The position numbers and the translations under genes are program-made. Below the pieces are notes generated by a model. It did not search any database. It saw only the letters and a list, made by a program, of their open reading frames with translations, and was not told where the DNA came from. DNA of 64,000 nt, taken from assembly GCA_910579285.1 (NCBI GenBank), contig CAJTTT010000010.1, positions 1 to 64,000 of the forward strand. The letters are read 5' to 3'. The stretch comes from an uncultured Lachnospiraceae bacterium. GTDB lineage: Bacteria; Bacillota; Clostridia; Lachnospirales; Lachnospiraceae. Below, piece after piece: positions 52,826 to 61,362 of the stretch; the first letter of the stretch is position 1, and each line of letters begins with the position of its first letter.

Positions 52826-53491
52826 ATGGCGATTTTGTCAACGAAAGACTTAAAGAAGGTATACGGTTCAGGGGAGAATGAGGTGCACGCGCTGGCCGGG
52901 GTAAACTTTCAGGTGGAAAAAGGGGAATTTGTAGCCATTGTGGGTACATCCGGCAGCGGGAAGAGCACGCTTCTCCACATGCTTGGAGGCCTCGACCGTC
53001 CGACTTCGGGCGGCGTCACGGTGGACGGCAAGGAGATTTTTACGTTGAAGGATGAGGAGCTGACGATCTTTCGGCGCAGGAAGATCGGATTTGTATTCCA
53101 GAACTATAATCTGGTGCCGGTGCTGAATGTCTATGAGAATATTCTTCTCCCGGTGCAGCTTGACGGGGGAAGCCCGGATCAGACTTACATCAAAGATATT
53201 ATTAACACGCTGGGACTTTCGTCAAAACTGGGCAATCTGCCGAACAATCTCTCCGGCGGACAGCAGCAGAGGGTGGCGATCGCACGCGCGCTGGCTTCCA
53301 AACCGGCCATTATTCTGGCGGATGAGCCGACAGGAAATCTGGATTCCAAAACCAGTCAGGATGTCTTAAGCCTTTTGAAGGTGACAGGGCAGAAATTTTC
53401 CCAGACGATTGTAATGATCACGCACAATGAGGCGATTGCGCAGATGGCGGACCGGGTGATCCGCATTGAGGATGGAAAGATCACGGTGTGA
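52826..53491 (+). CDS. ABC transporter ATP-binding protein (MacB/BceA/LolD type)
   Basis: A 221-residue ATPase with AIVGTSGSGKSTLLHMLGG, Q-loop FVFQNYNLVPVLNVYENI, signature NLSGGQQQRVAIARAL, Walker B IILADEPTGNLD and H-loop ITHN. It belongs to the class that pairs with FtsX-type permeases and often removes antimicrobial peptides from the membrane or signals to a kinase. The start at 52826 has TGGAGG 8 nt upstream. The 253-bp gap before it holds an 8-bp inverted repeat (GTCAGTTT at 52626, AAACTGAC at 52652) and no gene. Confidence 0.92.
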   Translation: MAILSTKDLKKVYGSGENEVHALAGVNFQVEKGEFVAIVGTSGSGKSTLLHMLGGLDRPTSGGVTVDGKEIFTLKDEELTIFRRRKIGFVFQNYNLVPVLNVYENILLPVQLDGGSPDQTYIKDIINTLGLSSKLGNLPNNLSGGQQQRVAIARALASKPAIILADEPTGNLDSKTSQDVLSLLKVTGQKFSQTIVMITHNEAIAQMADRVIRIEDGKITV

Positions 53492-53577
53492 AGCGTGTGA
53501 AAAGAAAGTTTAATGCTAGCAGCAGAGGCTGCTTCGCAAAGAATTTCTATGTTTCGCACAGAGAGGAGAGAAATTAT

Positions 53578-56217
53578 ATGAACGTTTCAAATCGAAAAAT
53601 CATCCGCCGTCTCAGCATTGCCAGTTTCAAGGCGGCGAAGATCAGAAATATGATCACGGTGGCGGCGATTGCGCTGACCACGATACTGTTTACGGTACTT
53701 TTTACGGTGGGCATGTCCATGAAGCACGGCTTTGAGCAGTCGAATTTCCGGCAGGTGGGCGGGTATTCCCACGGCGGGTTTAAGTATCTGACGAAGGAGC
53801 AGTTTGATGAATTAAAAGATGATCCGCTGATTAAGGAATACGGAAATCGGATATTCTGTGGCATGCCGGAGAAGGAGCCTTTCCATAAAAGCCATGTGGA
53901 GGTCAGTTACTGCGACGAAAACACGGCAAAATGGATGCTTTTGGAACCAATCGAGGGGCGGCTCCCCAAAGAAGGCACAGGCGAAGCGGCTACGGATTTG
54001 CGTGTTCTTTCCCTGCTGGGGGTGGAGCCTGTCATCGGCAATGAGTTCACCATGACGTTTTCGGTTGACGGGGAGGAGACAACGGAAACTTTTACCCTGT
54101 GCGGCTATTGGGATTATGACGATATCACGGTGGCGAACCATGTGCTGATTCCCGAAAGCCGGACGCAGGAGATTTTTGAGAAGCTGGGTACGCAGGGTGA
54201 GGATGGCATGACCAGTTTTCGGAATTTGAATGTGATGTTCAAAAACGCCTCCAACATAGAGGAAAATATGAACACCATTCTGGAGCGACATGGCTATCAG
54301 TCGGAAGGGTTGGATCAAGGGGATAACTATATCCGAACTGGCGTCAACTGGGGTTATATGTCGGCACAGTTTGAGGATTCCCTTGATATTTCTACGGTAC
54401 TTGCCTTAGCTGCAGTCATGCTGCTGATTATTTTTACGGGTTATCTGATCATCTACAATATTTTTCAGATATCCGTGTCTAACGATGTGCGGTTTTACGG
54501 GCTGTTAAAGACCATCGGTACCACGGGGCGGCAAATTAAGCGGATTATTTCCATGCAGGCGTTTCTGCTTTCGGCGCTGGGGATTCCGATCGGTCTGGTT
54601 CTGGGCTATGGTGTGGGCGTGCTGATGACTGGAATTGTGGTGTCCCGGCTGGATGGCATAGAATTGACTTATTCGATCAGCCCCGTAATCTTTCTGGGTG
54701 CGTCGCTATTTTCGCTTGTGACGGTATGGCTTTCCTGTAGAAAGCCCCGCAAAATGGCGGCAAAGATCTCTCCTGTGGAGGCGGTGCGCTACACGGAAGG
54801 AGCCGGGACGAAAAAGAAGAGCAGGAAAGGGGAGAAGGGCGCGTCCATCCTGCGCATGGCGATGGCGAACCTTGGCAGAAATAAGAGTAAGACCGTGATT
54901 ACGGTCATTTCCATGTCCTTTGCGGTGGTGATTCTGAATATTACTTTTATTCTGGCAAACGGCTTTGATATGGATAAATACTTAAACCGGGTGGTAGCAG
55001 ATTTTATCATTGCACAAGCGCCTTATTTTCAGGCGTCTGCCTTTGACAAGACAGGAATTTTGCCAGAGGAAGTTGTTTCGCAGATTGAGGCGCTTGACGG
55101 GGTGAAAGGCGGCAGGACTTATCAGAAAACATTTGATGCGCAGGAGTTTGTCTCAGAGGAGTGGATACGGAAGGTGAATGGAAAATATGGAAGTCCAGAG
55201 CAGGTGGACGGCTATGTGGAGATGCTGGAAAAGGTAGGCGACATGCGCGCCGACCGGGTGCAGATTTACGGGATGGAAGACTTTGTACTGGATAAGCTTC
55301 CTGTGATTGAAGGCGACCTCAGTAAGTTAAAAGAGGGCGGCAATTATGTGGCTGCTGTTTACAGTGACGATGACTACGGCAATCTCCATGAGGATTCCCA
55401 CTGGGCGAAGCCGGGGGACAAAATAACCATCCGTTATGTGAAGGAGTATGAGTATTTTAACCCGGAAACCGGAGAGATTTACGGGGAGGACGAGGACCTA
55501 AGCGAAAGCAATAAGCCGTATCGGACGAGAGCCAAGATATATGAGGATAAGGCATATGAAGTAGCGGCTTTGGTGACTGTGCCGGGAAAGATTTCTTACC
55601 GCTATTATGGGGCGGATGAGTTCGTGATGGGCGCGGACACTTTTAAACGGGATTCCGGCACATCGGATATTCTCTATTACGCCTTTGACTGCGAGGACGA
55701 CAAGGTGGCGCAGGTGGAACAATGGATGCAGGACTTTGCGGGCGGGGACGACTCCATGTACGACTATGAGAGCAGGAAGAGTGAGGAGGAAGAGTTTTAC
55801 GGTTTCCGCAATATGTTTGTGATGGTGGGCAGCGGTGCTGCGCTGATCGTCGGCATGGTGGGCATCTTAAATTTCCTGAACGCAATCCTCACGGGTATTA
55901 TGGCGAGAAAGCGGGAGTTTGCGGTGCTGCAGTCCGTCGGCATGACAGGAAAACAGCTCAACCAGATGCTGATTACGGAGGGCATGGTGTTCGCGGGAAG
56001 CTCCGTGGTGATCACATTGATACTGACGCTTGTCATGGGGCCGCTGGCCAGCGATGTGCTGGAGGGGATGTTCTGGTTTTTCAGTTATCATCTGACTGTG
56101 ACGCCGATTCTTGTGGTAGCGCCTGTGTTCCTCGCGATCGGAGCAGTGATTCCCTTATTTTCCTATCATTATGTGGCAAAACGGTCCGTGGTGGAGAGAC
56201 TGAGGGAGGCGGAATAG
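53578..56217 (+). CDS. FtsX-type ABC transporter permease
   Basis: An 879-residue permease with two FtsX repeats. A first helix (MITVAAIALTTILFTVLFTV) is followed by an extracellular domain, three helices between about 290 and 420, a second such helix (VITVISMSFAVVILNITFIL) with a larger extracellular domain (about 490-760), and three C-terminal helices. It pairs with the preceding ATPase. Kinase, regulator and this pair form a peptide-antibiotic detection and resistance module by analogy with Bce and Psd systems. The start at 53578 (GAGGAGAG upstream) is preferred over an ATG at 53488 overlapping the ATPase gene. Confidence 0.9.
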   Translation: MNVSNRKIIRRLSIASFKAAKIRNMITVAAIALTTILFTVLFTVGMSMKHGFEQSNFRQVGGYSHGGFKYLTKEQFDELKDDPLIKEYGNRIFCGMPEKEPFHKSHVEVSYCDENTAKWMLLEPIEGRLPKEGTGEAATDLRVLSLLGVEPVIGNEFTMTFSVDGEETTETFTLCGYWDYDDITVANHVLIPESRTQEIFEKLGTQGEDGMTSFRNLNVMFKNASNIEENMNTILERHGYQSEGLDQGDNYIRTGVNWGYMSAQFEDSLDISTVLALAAVMLLIIFTGYLIIYNIFQISVSNDVRFYGLLKTIGTTGRQIKRIISMQAFLLSALGIPIGLVLGYGVGVLMTGIVVSRLDGIELTYSISPVIFLGASLFSLVTVWLSCRKPRKMAAKISPVEAVRYTEGAGTKKKSRKGEKGASILRMAMANLGRNKSKTVITVISMSFAVVILNITFILANGFDMDKYLNRVVADFIIAQAPYFQASAFDKTGILPEEVVSQIEALDGVKGGRTYQKTFDAQEFVSEEWIRKVNGKYGSPEQVDGYVEMLEKVGDMRADRVQIYGMEDFVLDKLPVIEGDLSKLKEGGNYVAAVYSDDDYGNLHEDSHWAKPGDKITIRYVKEYEYFNPETGEIYGEDEDLSESNKPYRTRAKIYEDKAYEVAALVTVPGKISYRYYGADEFVMGADTFKRDSGTSDILYYAFDCEDDKVAQVEQWMQDFAGGDDSMYDYESRKSEEEEFYGFRNMFVMVGSGAALIVGMVGILNFLNAILTGIMARKREFAVLQSVGMTGKQLNQMLITEGMVFAGSSVVITLILTLVMGPLASDVLEGMFWFFSYHLTVTPILVVAPVFLAIGAVIPLFSYHYVAKRSVVERLREAE

Positions 56218-56258
56218 AAATAGATATTATTTTTCCCTACATTTTTCCAAATAAGAGG

Positions 56259-56320
56259 TTGCACTAGGGGATAAAAATGAGGTATAGTATAGTAGAACGA
56301 CTAGCATCGGGATAGTGCAA
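56259..56320 (+). promoter_or_regulatory. Promoter with flanking inverted repeat before the CheC-like gene
   Basis: TTGCAC (56259-56264) and TATAGT (56283-56288) are 18 bp apart. TTGCACTA (56259-56266) is the perfect complement of TAGTGCAA (56313-56320), so one arm covers the -35 and the other lies in the early transcript. This could be an operator pair or an RNA-level coincidence. Confidence 0.5.
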
Positions 56321-56346
56321 TTATTTATGAGAAGGATGTAGCAGAC

Positions 56347-56949
56347 ATGGGACAACTAGAACCACTGGATCAAGATAAGATGGCGGAGGTAGCGCATATT
56401 TGTATGTCGCACTCCGCGACTTCGCTGAATACACTTACAAGGCAGGTCATCACTGTCAGCCCGCCCTCGGTTAAGGTCGTGAACAGAGCGGATATTAAAA
56501 ATATTCTGATGGCATTCGGTATGGGCAGCGTTACGGTTCAGATTGATTACAAGGACGATTTTCACGGCAATAATCTCTTGATGCTTAAGGAAAATGATGT
56601 CAAGATAATCATGGATCTGATGATGGGAGGAGCCGGAACTGCAGTTCCCGGCGAGCTCAATGAGATGCACCTGTCCTGTGTGTCTGAGGTGATGAACCAG
56701 ATGATGGGGGCTTCCGCCATCTCGCTCACAGAGATGATTCACAAGACGGTGGACATTAATCCGCCGAAGGCAACGCTGGTTAACGCGAAGGAGGATGTGG
56801 AAAGCATAGATATGCTTCCGTTCCCCGGGGATGAAATGGTGATTATCCTTTCCCGCTTTGAAGCGTCGAAGCTGTTGAAAGGCATTATGATCCGTATTTT
56901 CCCAATGGTGGAGACGAGATTTATCTGTGATAATTTTAAGACGCGTTAA
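56347..56949 (+). CDS. CheC/FliY-like phosphatase domain protein
   Basis: A 200-residue CheC-like protein. CheC family members remove phosphate from CheY using D/S-x3-E-x2-N plus a proline 22 residues on. The second site is intact (Ser110, Glu114, Asn117, Pro139). The first site has Asp10, Glu14 and Pro39 but His17 in place of Asn. It lacks a FliN-type C-terminal domain. No flagellar or chemotaxis gene is in the window, so the response-regulator partner is unknown. GAAGGATG lies upstream of the ATG. Confidence 0.8.
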   Translation: MGQLEPLDQDKMAEVAHICMSHSATSLNTLTRQVITVSPPSVKVVNRADIKNILMAFGMGSVTVQIDYKDDFHGNNLLMLKENDVKIIMDLMMGGAGTAVPGELNEMHLSCVSEVMNQMMGASAISLTEMIHKTVDINPPKATLVNAKEDVESIDMLPFPGDEMVIILSRFEASKLLKGIMIRIFPMVETRFICDNFKTR

Positions 56950-57245
56950 CGGCCGGTCAGAGGAATACCGGCGTTAGTCAGAGTTAAAAACAAAAATGTA
57001 AGGGGCATTTTTCAGGAATCGCTTTTTCAGACATCTTTTATTAGCAAATTTTCACAACAGAAGAGACGGCTTATGCCATAAAATGTGCCGAAAATGGTTT
57101 TCTATTCCGAAAGTACTTACGAGGGAAATTTTGAAGTGTTACAATGAAAGCAGGGGTACTGCGGTCAGGCGCATGTTTTAAGTTTGGACAAGCCGCCGTA
57201 ATTGGAGCTGTCAACTGACGAGGGTTAGAAAATTTGGAGGGCGTT
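56950..57245 (+). other. Intergenic region before CarD, nothing firm seen
   Basis: This is a 296-bp gap. GCCGG and CCGGC just after the CheC-like gene form a weak stem without a T-tract. No convincing promoter, repeat or short gene could be supported. Confidence 0.35.
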
Positions 57246-57761
57246 ATGTTTGAGAAGGGTGAACTGATCATGTGCGGCGGACACGGAGTCTGCCGTGTGA
57301 TTGACATTACGGGGAATCCGATTGATCGGTCGGATCAGAACAAGAAGTATTATGTGCTGGAACCTGTTTTCGAGAAGGCGAGCACGATCTACACGCCTGT
57401 CGATAACGATAAGATTGTTATGCGCAGGATTATGAACAGGGAAGAAGCGGAGAAGCTGATTGCGCAGATCACAGAGATTGATACTGTGTGGATTCAGGAA
57501 GAGAAGCGCAGGGAGCAGACGTATAAGGATGCGATCCGCACTTACGATTCCAGAAGTCTGGTGCAGATTATCAAGACGCTGTACAAGCGGAAAAGAAGCC
57601 GCATTAACGAGGGAAAGAAAGTTCTTTCTTCCGACGAGCAGTATCTGCATAAGGCGGAGGAGCTTCTCTACAGTGAGATGTCCCTGGCGCTCTCCATACC
57701 TAAGGACGAGGTGGAAGCCTACATTGCCAGAGAGGTGGACAAGCAGAAAGTTACCGTATAA
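57246..57761 (+). CDS. CarD family transcriptional regulator
   Basis: A 171-residue protein. The N-terminal RNA-polymerase-interacting domain (FEKGELIMCGGHGVCRVIDI, KYYVLEPVFEKASTIYTPVD) is followed by a helical DNA-binding domain from about residue 65 (MNREEAEKLIAQI, SLVQIIKTLYKRKRSRINEG, SSDEQYLHKAEELLYSE). CarD stabilises open promoter complexes, often at stable RNA promoters. The ATG at 57246 has TTGGAGG 6 nt upstream. A terminator follows. Confidence 0.9.
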   Translation: MFEKGELIMCGGHGVCRVIDITGNPIDRSDQNKKYYVLEPVFEKASTIYTPVDNDKIVMRRIMNREEAEKLIAQITEIDTVWIQEEKRREQTYKDAIRTYDSRSLVQIIKTLYKRKRSRINEGKKVLSSDEQYLHKAEELLYSEMSLALSIPKDEVEAYIAREVDKQKVTV

Positions 57762-57776
57762 AGATAGGAAGCAGAA

Positions 57777-57808
57777 GGGCAGAAGACGAAAGTTTTCTGT
57801 CCTTTCTT
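57777..57808 (+). terminator. Rho-independent terminator after CarD gene
   Basis: GGGCAGAAGAC and GTTTTCTGTCC form an 11-bp stem with a GAAA tetraloop, followed by TTTCTT. A second hairpin without a T-tract (GAGACCG and CGGTCTC, 57848-57867) follows in the same gap. Confidence 0.75.
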
Positions 57809-57975
57809 AATATTAATAGGAAATTGTGACAGTGTAAAACATGCAAGGAGACCGCGAAGCCGGTCTCGGGAGTTAATTCCGCAGGGATTTAATCTATGGC
57901 ACCTTTTGGAGGGCTGCGGCGTGTTATAAGTAGAGGCCTCAGAAACGATTCATGGATTGGGAAAGGTGAAATTTT

Positions 57976-58431
57976 ATGACAATAGAGGAAGCAGTGACAA
58001 AATACAGTCCCATGCTCTACAGGATCTGCGTGGTTATGCTCGGCAACGAAGCGGATGCGCAGGATGCGGTGCAGGATACGATCTGCAGATACCTGGAATG
58101 CAGGAAGGAATTTCGGGACGGGGAACATGAAAAGGCATGGCTGATTAAGGTGGCGCAGAACCGCTGCCGTGATATGCGGCGGTTTCAGATGAGACATCCG
58201 CAGGTGGCGATTGACGAGATCACGGCAAGCTATGAAAATCCCGAATACAGCCAGGCGCTGGCGGAACTGGCGGCTTTGCCGCTTCCTGTAAAGGCGGCGG
58301 TGTATCTGCACTATATAGAAGGATATAAAACCGCAGAGGCAGCGCAAATACTCGGCATATCTGTCAATGCAGTGAAAAAGCGTTTGCAGAGAGGGCGGAA
58401 ACTGCTGCGCCTTCGGCTGGAGGAAGAGTGA
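57976..58431 (+). CDS. ECF-type RNA polymerase sigma factor
   Basis: A 151-residue sigma-70 family protein. Region 2 is NEADAQDAVQDTICRYLE and HEKAWLIKVAQNRCRDMRR; region 4 is LPLPVKAAVYLHYIEGYKTA, then EAAQILGISVNAVKKRLQRG. It directs polymerase to a small regulon, probably under envelope control through the membrane protein encoded 55 bp downstream. AAAGGTG precedes the ATG. Confidence 0.9.
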   Translation: MTIEEAVTKYSPMLYRICVVMLGNEADAQDAVQDTICRYLECRKEFRDGEHEKAWLIKVAQNRCRDMRRFQMRHPQVAIDEITASYENPEYSQALAELAALPLPVKAAVYLHYIEGYKTAEAAQILGISVNAVKKRLQRGRKLLRLRLEEE

Positions 58432-58486
58432 TGTGCGCTGATGTGGGAAAGAGACAGAGACAAGTGCAGAGAAAGGATGAGGGTAT

Positions 58487-59695
58487 ATGAATATAACAGA
58501 TTTGAAGAATGCCGTGAACGGGATAGATTTTGACAAAGAGAAACAGGAGCAGATGATTCTGGAAATACGAGCGAAGAAAAAAGCGCACAGATATACGGGA
58601 ATCCTGCGGATGGCTGCAGCCGTAGCTGTCTGCATTGTGACAGTGGGGATTCTAAGCGTGCCTGTGCGTGCGGTGGTAAAGTCTCTGGTACAGGAACGGA
58701 TGGAGAGCCTGCCGAAGGATGAGATTGCAGAGATTACGGAGCAGATACAGAATCAGCAGACCGAGGCGAACAGTTCCACAAGAGAGTACACAGAGGGGGA
58801 AAAGGAACGCAGAGGCAGCCTCTATGCGCAGTATATGAAGGGTCTTTTCCCGAAAGGTGAGCTGACACTGGTGGAAAGCGAGGAGGAAGCAGAAGAGCAT
58901 GAGTTTTGTTTTCTGACGACTACGGGGGTATTCTATCTGCCGGCGAACAGGGAGTTGACGGACGAAGAGATTCTTCAAAAGATTGACTTTGAGAGAAAGC
59001 GGGATTATGCGTTGCAGGAGCAGCAAGCCGAAGAACTGGCTGAGAGAGAGGCGGCGGAGAAAGAGCAGATCAAAGAGGTGGTTGCAGCCGGCGGCATCAC
59101 GGAAGAGCAGGCGGTGGAGACTGCGACAAGATATTTGCAGCAGGTGTTCGGAGTTGACGGGAGCGGCATGGAGCTGAATCATTATTATAATGAGGCTGCT
59201 GTGGAACCGATCATCGTTGCAGACACATACTGCGTGAACTGGAGCGATTATGGAAATTATCGATATTATTATTTCTATATTGATGCGTCGGACGGCACAC
59301 TGCGTTCCTTGTCGTACAGCCACGATATGCAGGAAGCCGAGGCGGTCAGACCTGCGGTTTCAGAGGCGCCGGGAAAAATTGCTGATATCAAGAGGCAGGC
59401 GCAGGACTTTTTGGAGGAAAAGCTGAAAATCCGGGGAAGCTATAAAGAAGTAAAGAGTTATTATAGGGTGAACGTTACGGATGAAACGGTGAGCAGACTG
59501 GTTGATGTACTGTTTGTCGGAGAGGACGACGCGTCGTATCTGGTGTCGTGCAGATGGAACGGGGAAGCGGACGATTTCTCAGTGACGACAAAGGAGGACT
59601 ATGAGGAGCGGCTTCGGGAAGAGGTGGAACTAAATATTTATTATTATGAAACAAGGGAAGAAAGAGAAGTAGAGATTGAGATCATGGAAAACTAA
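58487..59695 (+). CDS. Membrane-anchored protein, putative anti-sigma factor
   Basis: A 402-residue protein with a short cytoplasmic N-terminus (about 40 residues), one membrane helix (LRMAAAVAVCIVTVGILSVP, near 42-61) and a large extracellular part. A Glu/Gln-rich coiled-coil-like region is at about 165-210, and two PepSY-like repeats follow (ITEEQAVETATRYLQQVFG; DIKRQAQDFLEEKLKIRGSY). The topology and the position right after an ECF sigma gene support anti-sigma function; no zinc-binding motif is seen, so this is inference. Confidence 0.72.
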   Translation: MNITDLKNAVNGIDFDKEKQEQMILEIRAKKKAHRYTGILRMAAAVAVCIVTVGILSVPVRAVVKSLVQERMESLPKDEIAEITEQIQNQQTEANSSTREYTEGEKERRGSLYAQYMKGLFPKGELTLVESEEEAEEHEFCFLTTTGVFYLPANRELTDEEILQKIDFERKRDYALQEQQAEELAEREAAEKEQIKEVVAAGGITEEQAVETATRYLQQVFGVDGSGMELNHYYNEAAVEPIIVADTYCVNWSDYGNYRYYYFYIDASDGTLRSLSYSHDMQEAEAVRPAVSEAPGKIADIKRQAQDFLEEKLKIRGSYKEVKSYYRVNVTDETVSRLVDVLFVGEDDASYLVSCRWNGEADDFSVTTKEDYEERLREEVELNIYYYETREEREVEIEIMEN

Positions 59696-59714
59696 AGGAT
59701 AGAGGGCATAAAGA

Positions 59715-59742
59715 AACCGGGTGCATGTACACCCGGTTTTTT
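59715..59742 (+). terminator. Rho-independent terminator
   Basis: AACCGGGTG and CACCCGGTT form a 9-bp stem with loop CATGTA, followed by a run of T ending at 59742. It ends the sigma/anti-sigma transcript. Confidence 0.9.
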
Positions 59743-59762
59743 GGCATATGGGCCAGATCAAA

Positions 59763-60032
59763 TCATTCATGCTGTGGATGTGAGCCGATTTTATTGATCG
59801 CGGACATCACGGTAGCCAGAATTTCTACCTCAGCCTGTGGCTGATAGTTGTTCAATTTCTGGAAAAGAGCGCCTGTATCTGTACGCACATACTGTGGCGA
59901 AAGTCTGTTCAACGCGTAGGACATCATGTCCAACTTGCAGTTATCACAGGAACAAACTTCGGGCATCGTGGGCAACAGTTTATTCAACTGGTATTCCACA
60001 GCATCCTCCATGATATTTTTTAAGCCTTCCAT
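59763..60032 (-). CDS. ComFB family protein
   Basis: An 89-residue protein that matches late competence protein ComFB: MEDAVEYQLNKLLPTMPEVC, the CSCDNCKLD cysteine pair with CX2C, DMMSYALNRLSPQYV and a short helical tail. The cysteines probably bind zinc. ComFB domains have been linked to cyclic di-nucleotide binding in other bacteria, but its role in Clostridia is unknown. GGGAGG lies upstream of the ATG. It is convergent with the anti-sigma-like gene and shares its terminator region. Confidence 0.82.
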   Translation of the reverse strand: MEGLKNIMEDAVEYQLNKLLPTMPEVCSCDNCKLDMMSYALNRLSPQYVRTDTGALFQKLNNYQPQAEVEILATVMSAINKIGSHPQHE

Positions 60033-60251
60033 TCCGAACCTCCCTCATTAAAATACACAATTCTATACTAGTACATTTTCTCCAAAGAATCAATTACTAT
60101 TTCGCGGAAATTTGGTGAAAAGAGAAGAAATTGTGGTTTTTGTGCAAAATTACCCGCACTTGCTTTTTTTTCAAAGAATGGTATTATAAATTCGGTAACT
60201 TTCGCTGTACCCTTGAAGTGCGGCATAAACAATATGGAGGAAAGAGCAAAA

Positions 60252-61094
60252 ATGATTTTGGATGTGCTATATGATACTTGTATAGACGGTCTCAGGCTTT
60301 TGCCGTTTCTGTTTCTGACCTATCTGGCAATGGAGTGTCTGGAGCATTGGACAGGAGGGAAAATGCAGGCGGTTGTCAGAAAATCGGGAAAGGCCGGGCC
60401 TGCCATCGGCGGTATTCTTGGCGTTTTTCCGCAGTGCGGGTTTTCTGCGGCGGCCGCGAATCTCTATGCGGGCAGGATTGTGACGGTGGGAACGCTGACG
60501 GCGGTGTTTCTATCTACTTCCGACGAAATGCTGCCTATTATGATTTCCGAAAATGTGGGCGTTTCCATGATCGGAAAGATTCTTCTGGTAAAAGTGCTTT
60601 TCGCGATTGCGGCCGGGTTTCTTGTGGATGCGTTGTTTCAGCGTAAGGAGGAACCGCAGATCGAGCACCTGTGCGAGCGGCAGCACTGCCACTGTGAAAG
60701 AGGAATCTGGCGGTCGGCTTTCAATCATACATGGAAAATCTTCCTATATATAATACTGGTCTCACTCGTTCTGAACTTTGTGATCGCGCTGGCCGGAGAG
60801 GAGGCGCTTGCGGCTGTTGTTTTAAATAAGCCTGCACTCAGCCTGTTCATTTCGGCTCTTGTGGGTATGATTCCAAACTGCGCGTCCTCTGTCGTGCTCA
60901 CCCAGCTTTACCTGGGCGGTGTGCTGAGCGCGGGTGCGCTGATGGCCGGCCTGCTGTCGGGATCGGGCGTAGGGTTTCTGGTGCTGCTGAGAGTAAACGA
61001 GGACAGGATGGAAAGCCTGCGCATATTCGGGCTTTTGTATGTGCTCGGCGTGGCCGGCGGCGCGCTGATACAGCTTTTAGGGGTGCGCTTCTGA
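60252..61094 (+). CDS. Putative heavy-metal/arsenic permease (ArsP_2-like)
   Basis: A 280-residue membrane protein with about eight to ten helices and two related blocks: GVFPQCGFSAAAANLYAGRI near residue 57 and GMIPNCASSVVLTQLYLGGV near 215, each with a Pro-x-Cys in a helix. This internal repeat is typical of ArsP/DUF318-like and manganese-transporter-annotated permeases. A His/Cys-rich loop (HLCERQHCHCERG) near 145-160 may bind metal. The start at 60252 lies 11 nt after GGAGG; the upstream ATG at 60234 overlaps this site. Substrate not decidable. Confidence 0.75.
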   Translation: MILDVLYDTCIDGLRLLPFLFLTYLAMECLEHWTGGKMQAVVRKSGKAGPAIGGILGVFPQCGFSAAAANLYAGRIVTVGTLTAVFLSTSDEMLPIMISENVGVSMIGKILLVKVLFAIAAGFLVDALFQRKEEPQIEHLCERQHCHCERGIWRSAFNHTWKIFLYIILVSLVLNFVIALAGEEALAAVVLNKPALSLFISALVGMIPNCASSVVLTQLYLGGVLSAGALMAGLLSGSGVGFLVLLRVNEDRMESLRIFGLLYVLGVAGGALIQLLGVRF

Positions 61095-61322
61095 TGCGGC
61101 GCCCCTGTGTGGTGTGAACCCCGGTCCGGCGCGGATCAAACGGAAAGGAGCGCCGTGTCCGCGCACGGGTTTGTGCAATATGTCTCTCGAAATTGTAATA
61201 TTCATTAAGTTCCTGTGCAATACTTCTTGTCTAAATTCTTCGTTTTTATCCAAAATACTAAAATTGCATAAAAAAACCCCCACAAAACGAAAATCCACCA
61301 CCCTTTTGCAAAAACGGGATTC

Positions 61323-61331
61323 TGCTATACT
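61323..61331 (+). promoter_or_regulatory. Extended -10 promoter for the sugar importer
   Basis: TGCTATACT combines the extended element with a -10 TATACT. The -35 region is poor. It lies 32 nt before the ATPase gene start. The rest of the 268-bp gap (61095-61362) shows no gene. Confidence 0.4.
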
Positions 61332-61362
61332 GATAACATAGAAGGGAACAGGGGGTTAGAGC

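Noticed and set aside
57848..57867. Second terminator between CarD and sigma genes
   Set aside because: The GAGACCG/CGGTCTC hairpin has no T-tract; the true terminator lies upstream at 57777.
60154..60223. CCGCACTT/AAGTGCGG as a leader structure for the metal permease
   Set aside because: A likely promoter (TTGCTT at 60160, TATTAT at 60182) lies between the arms, so the first arm would not be transcribed.
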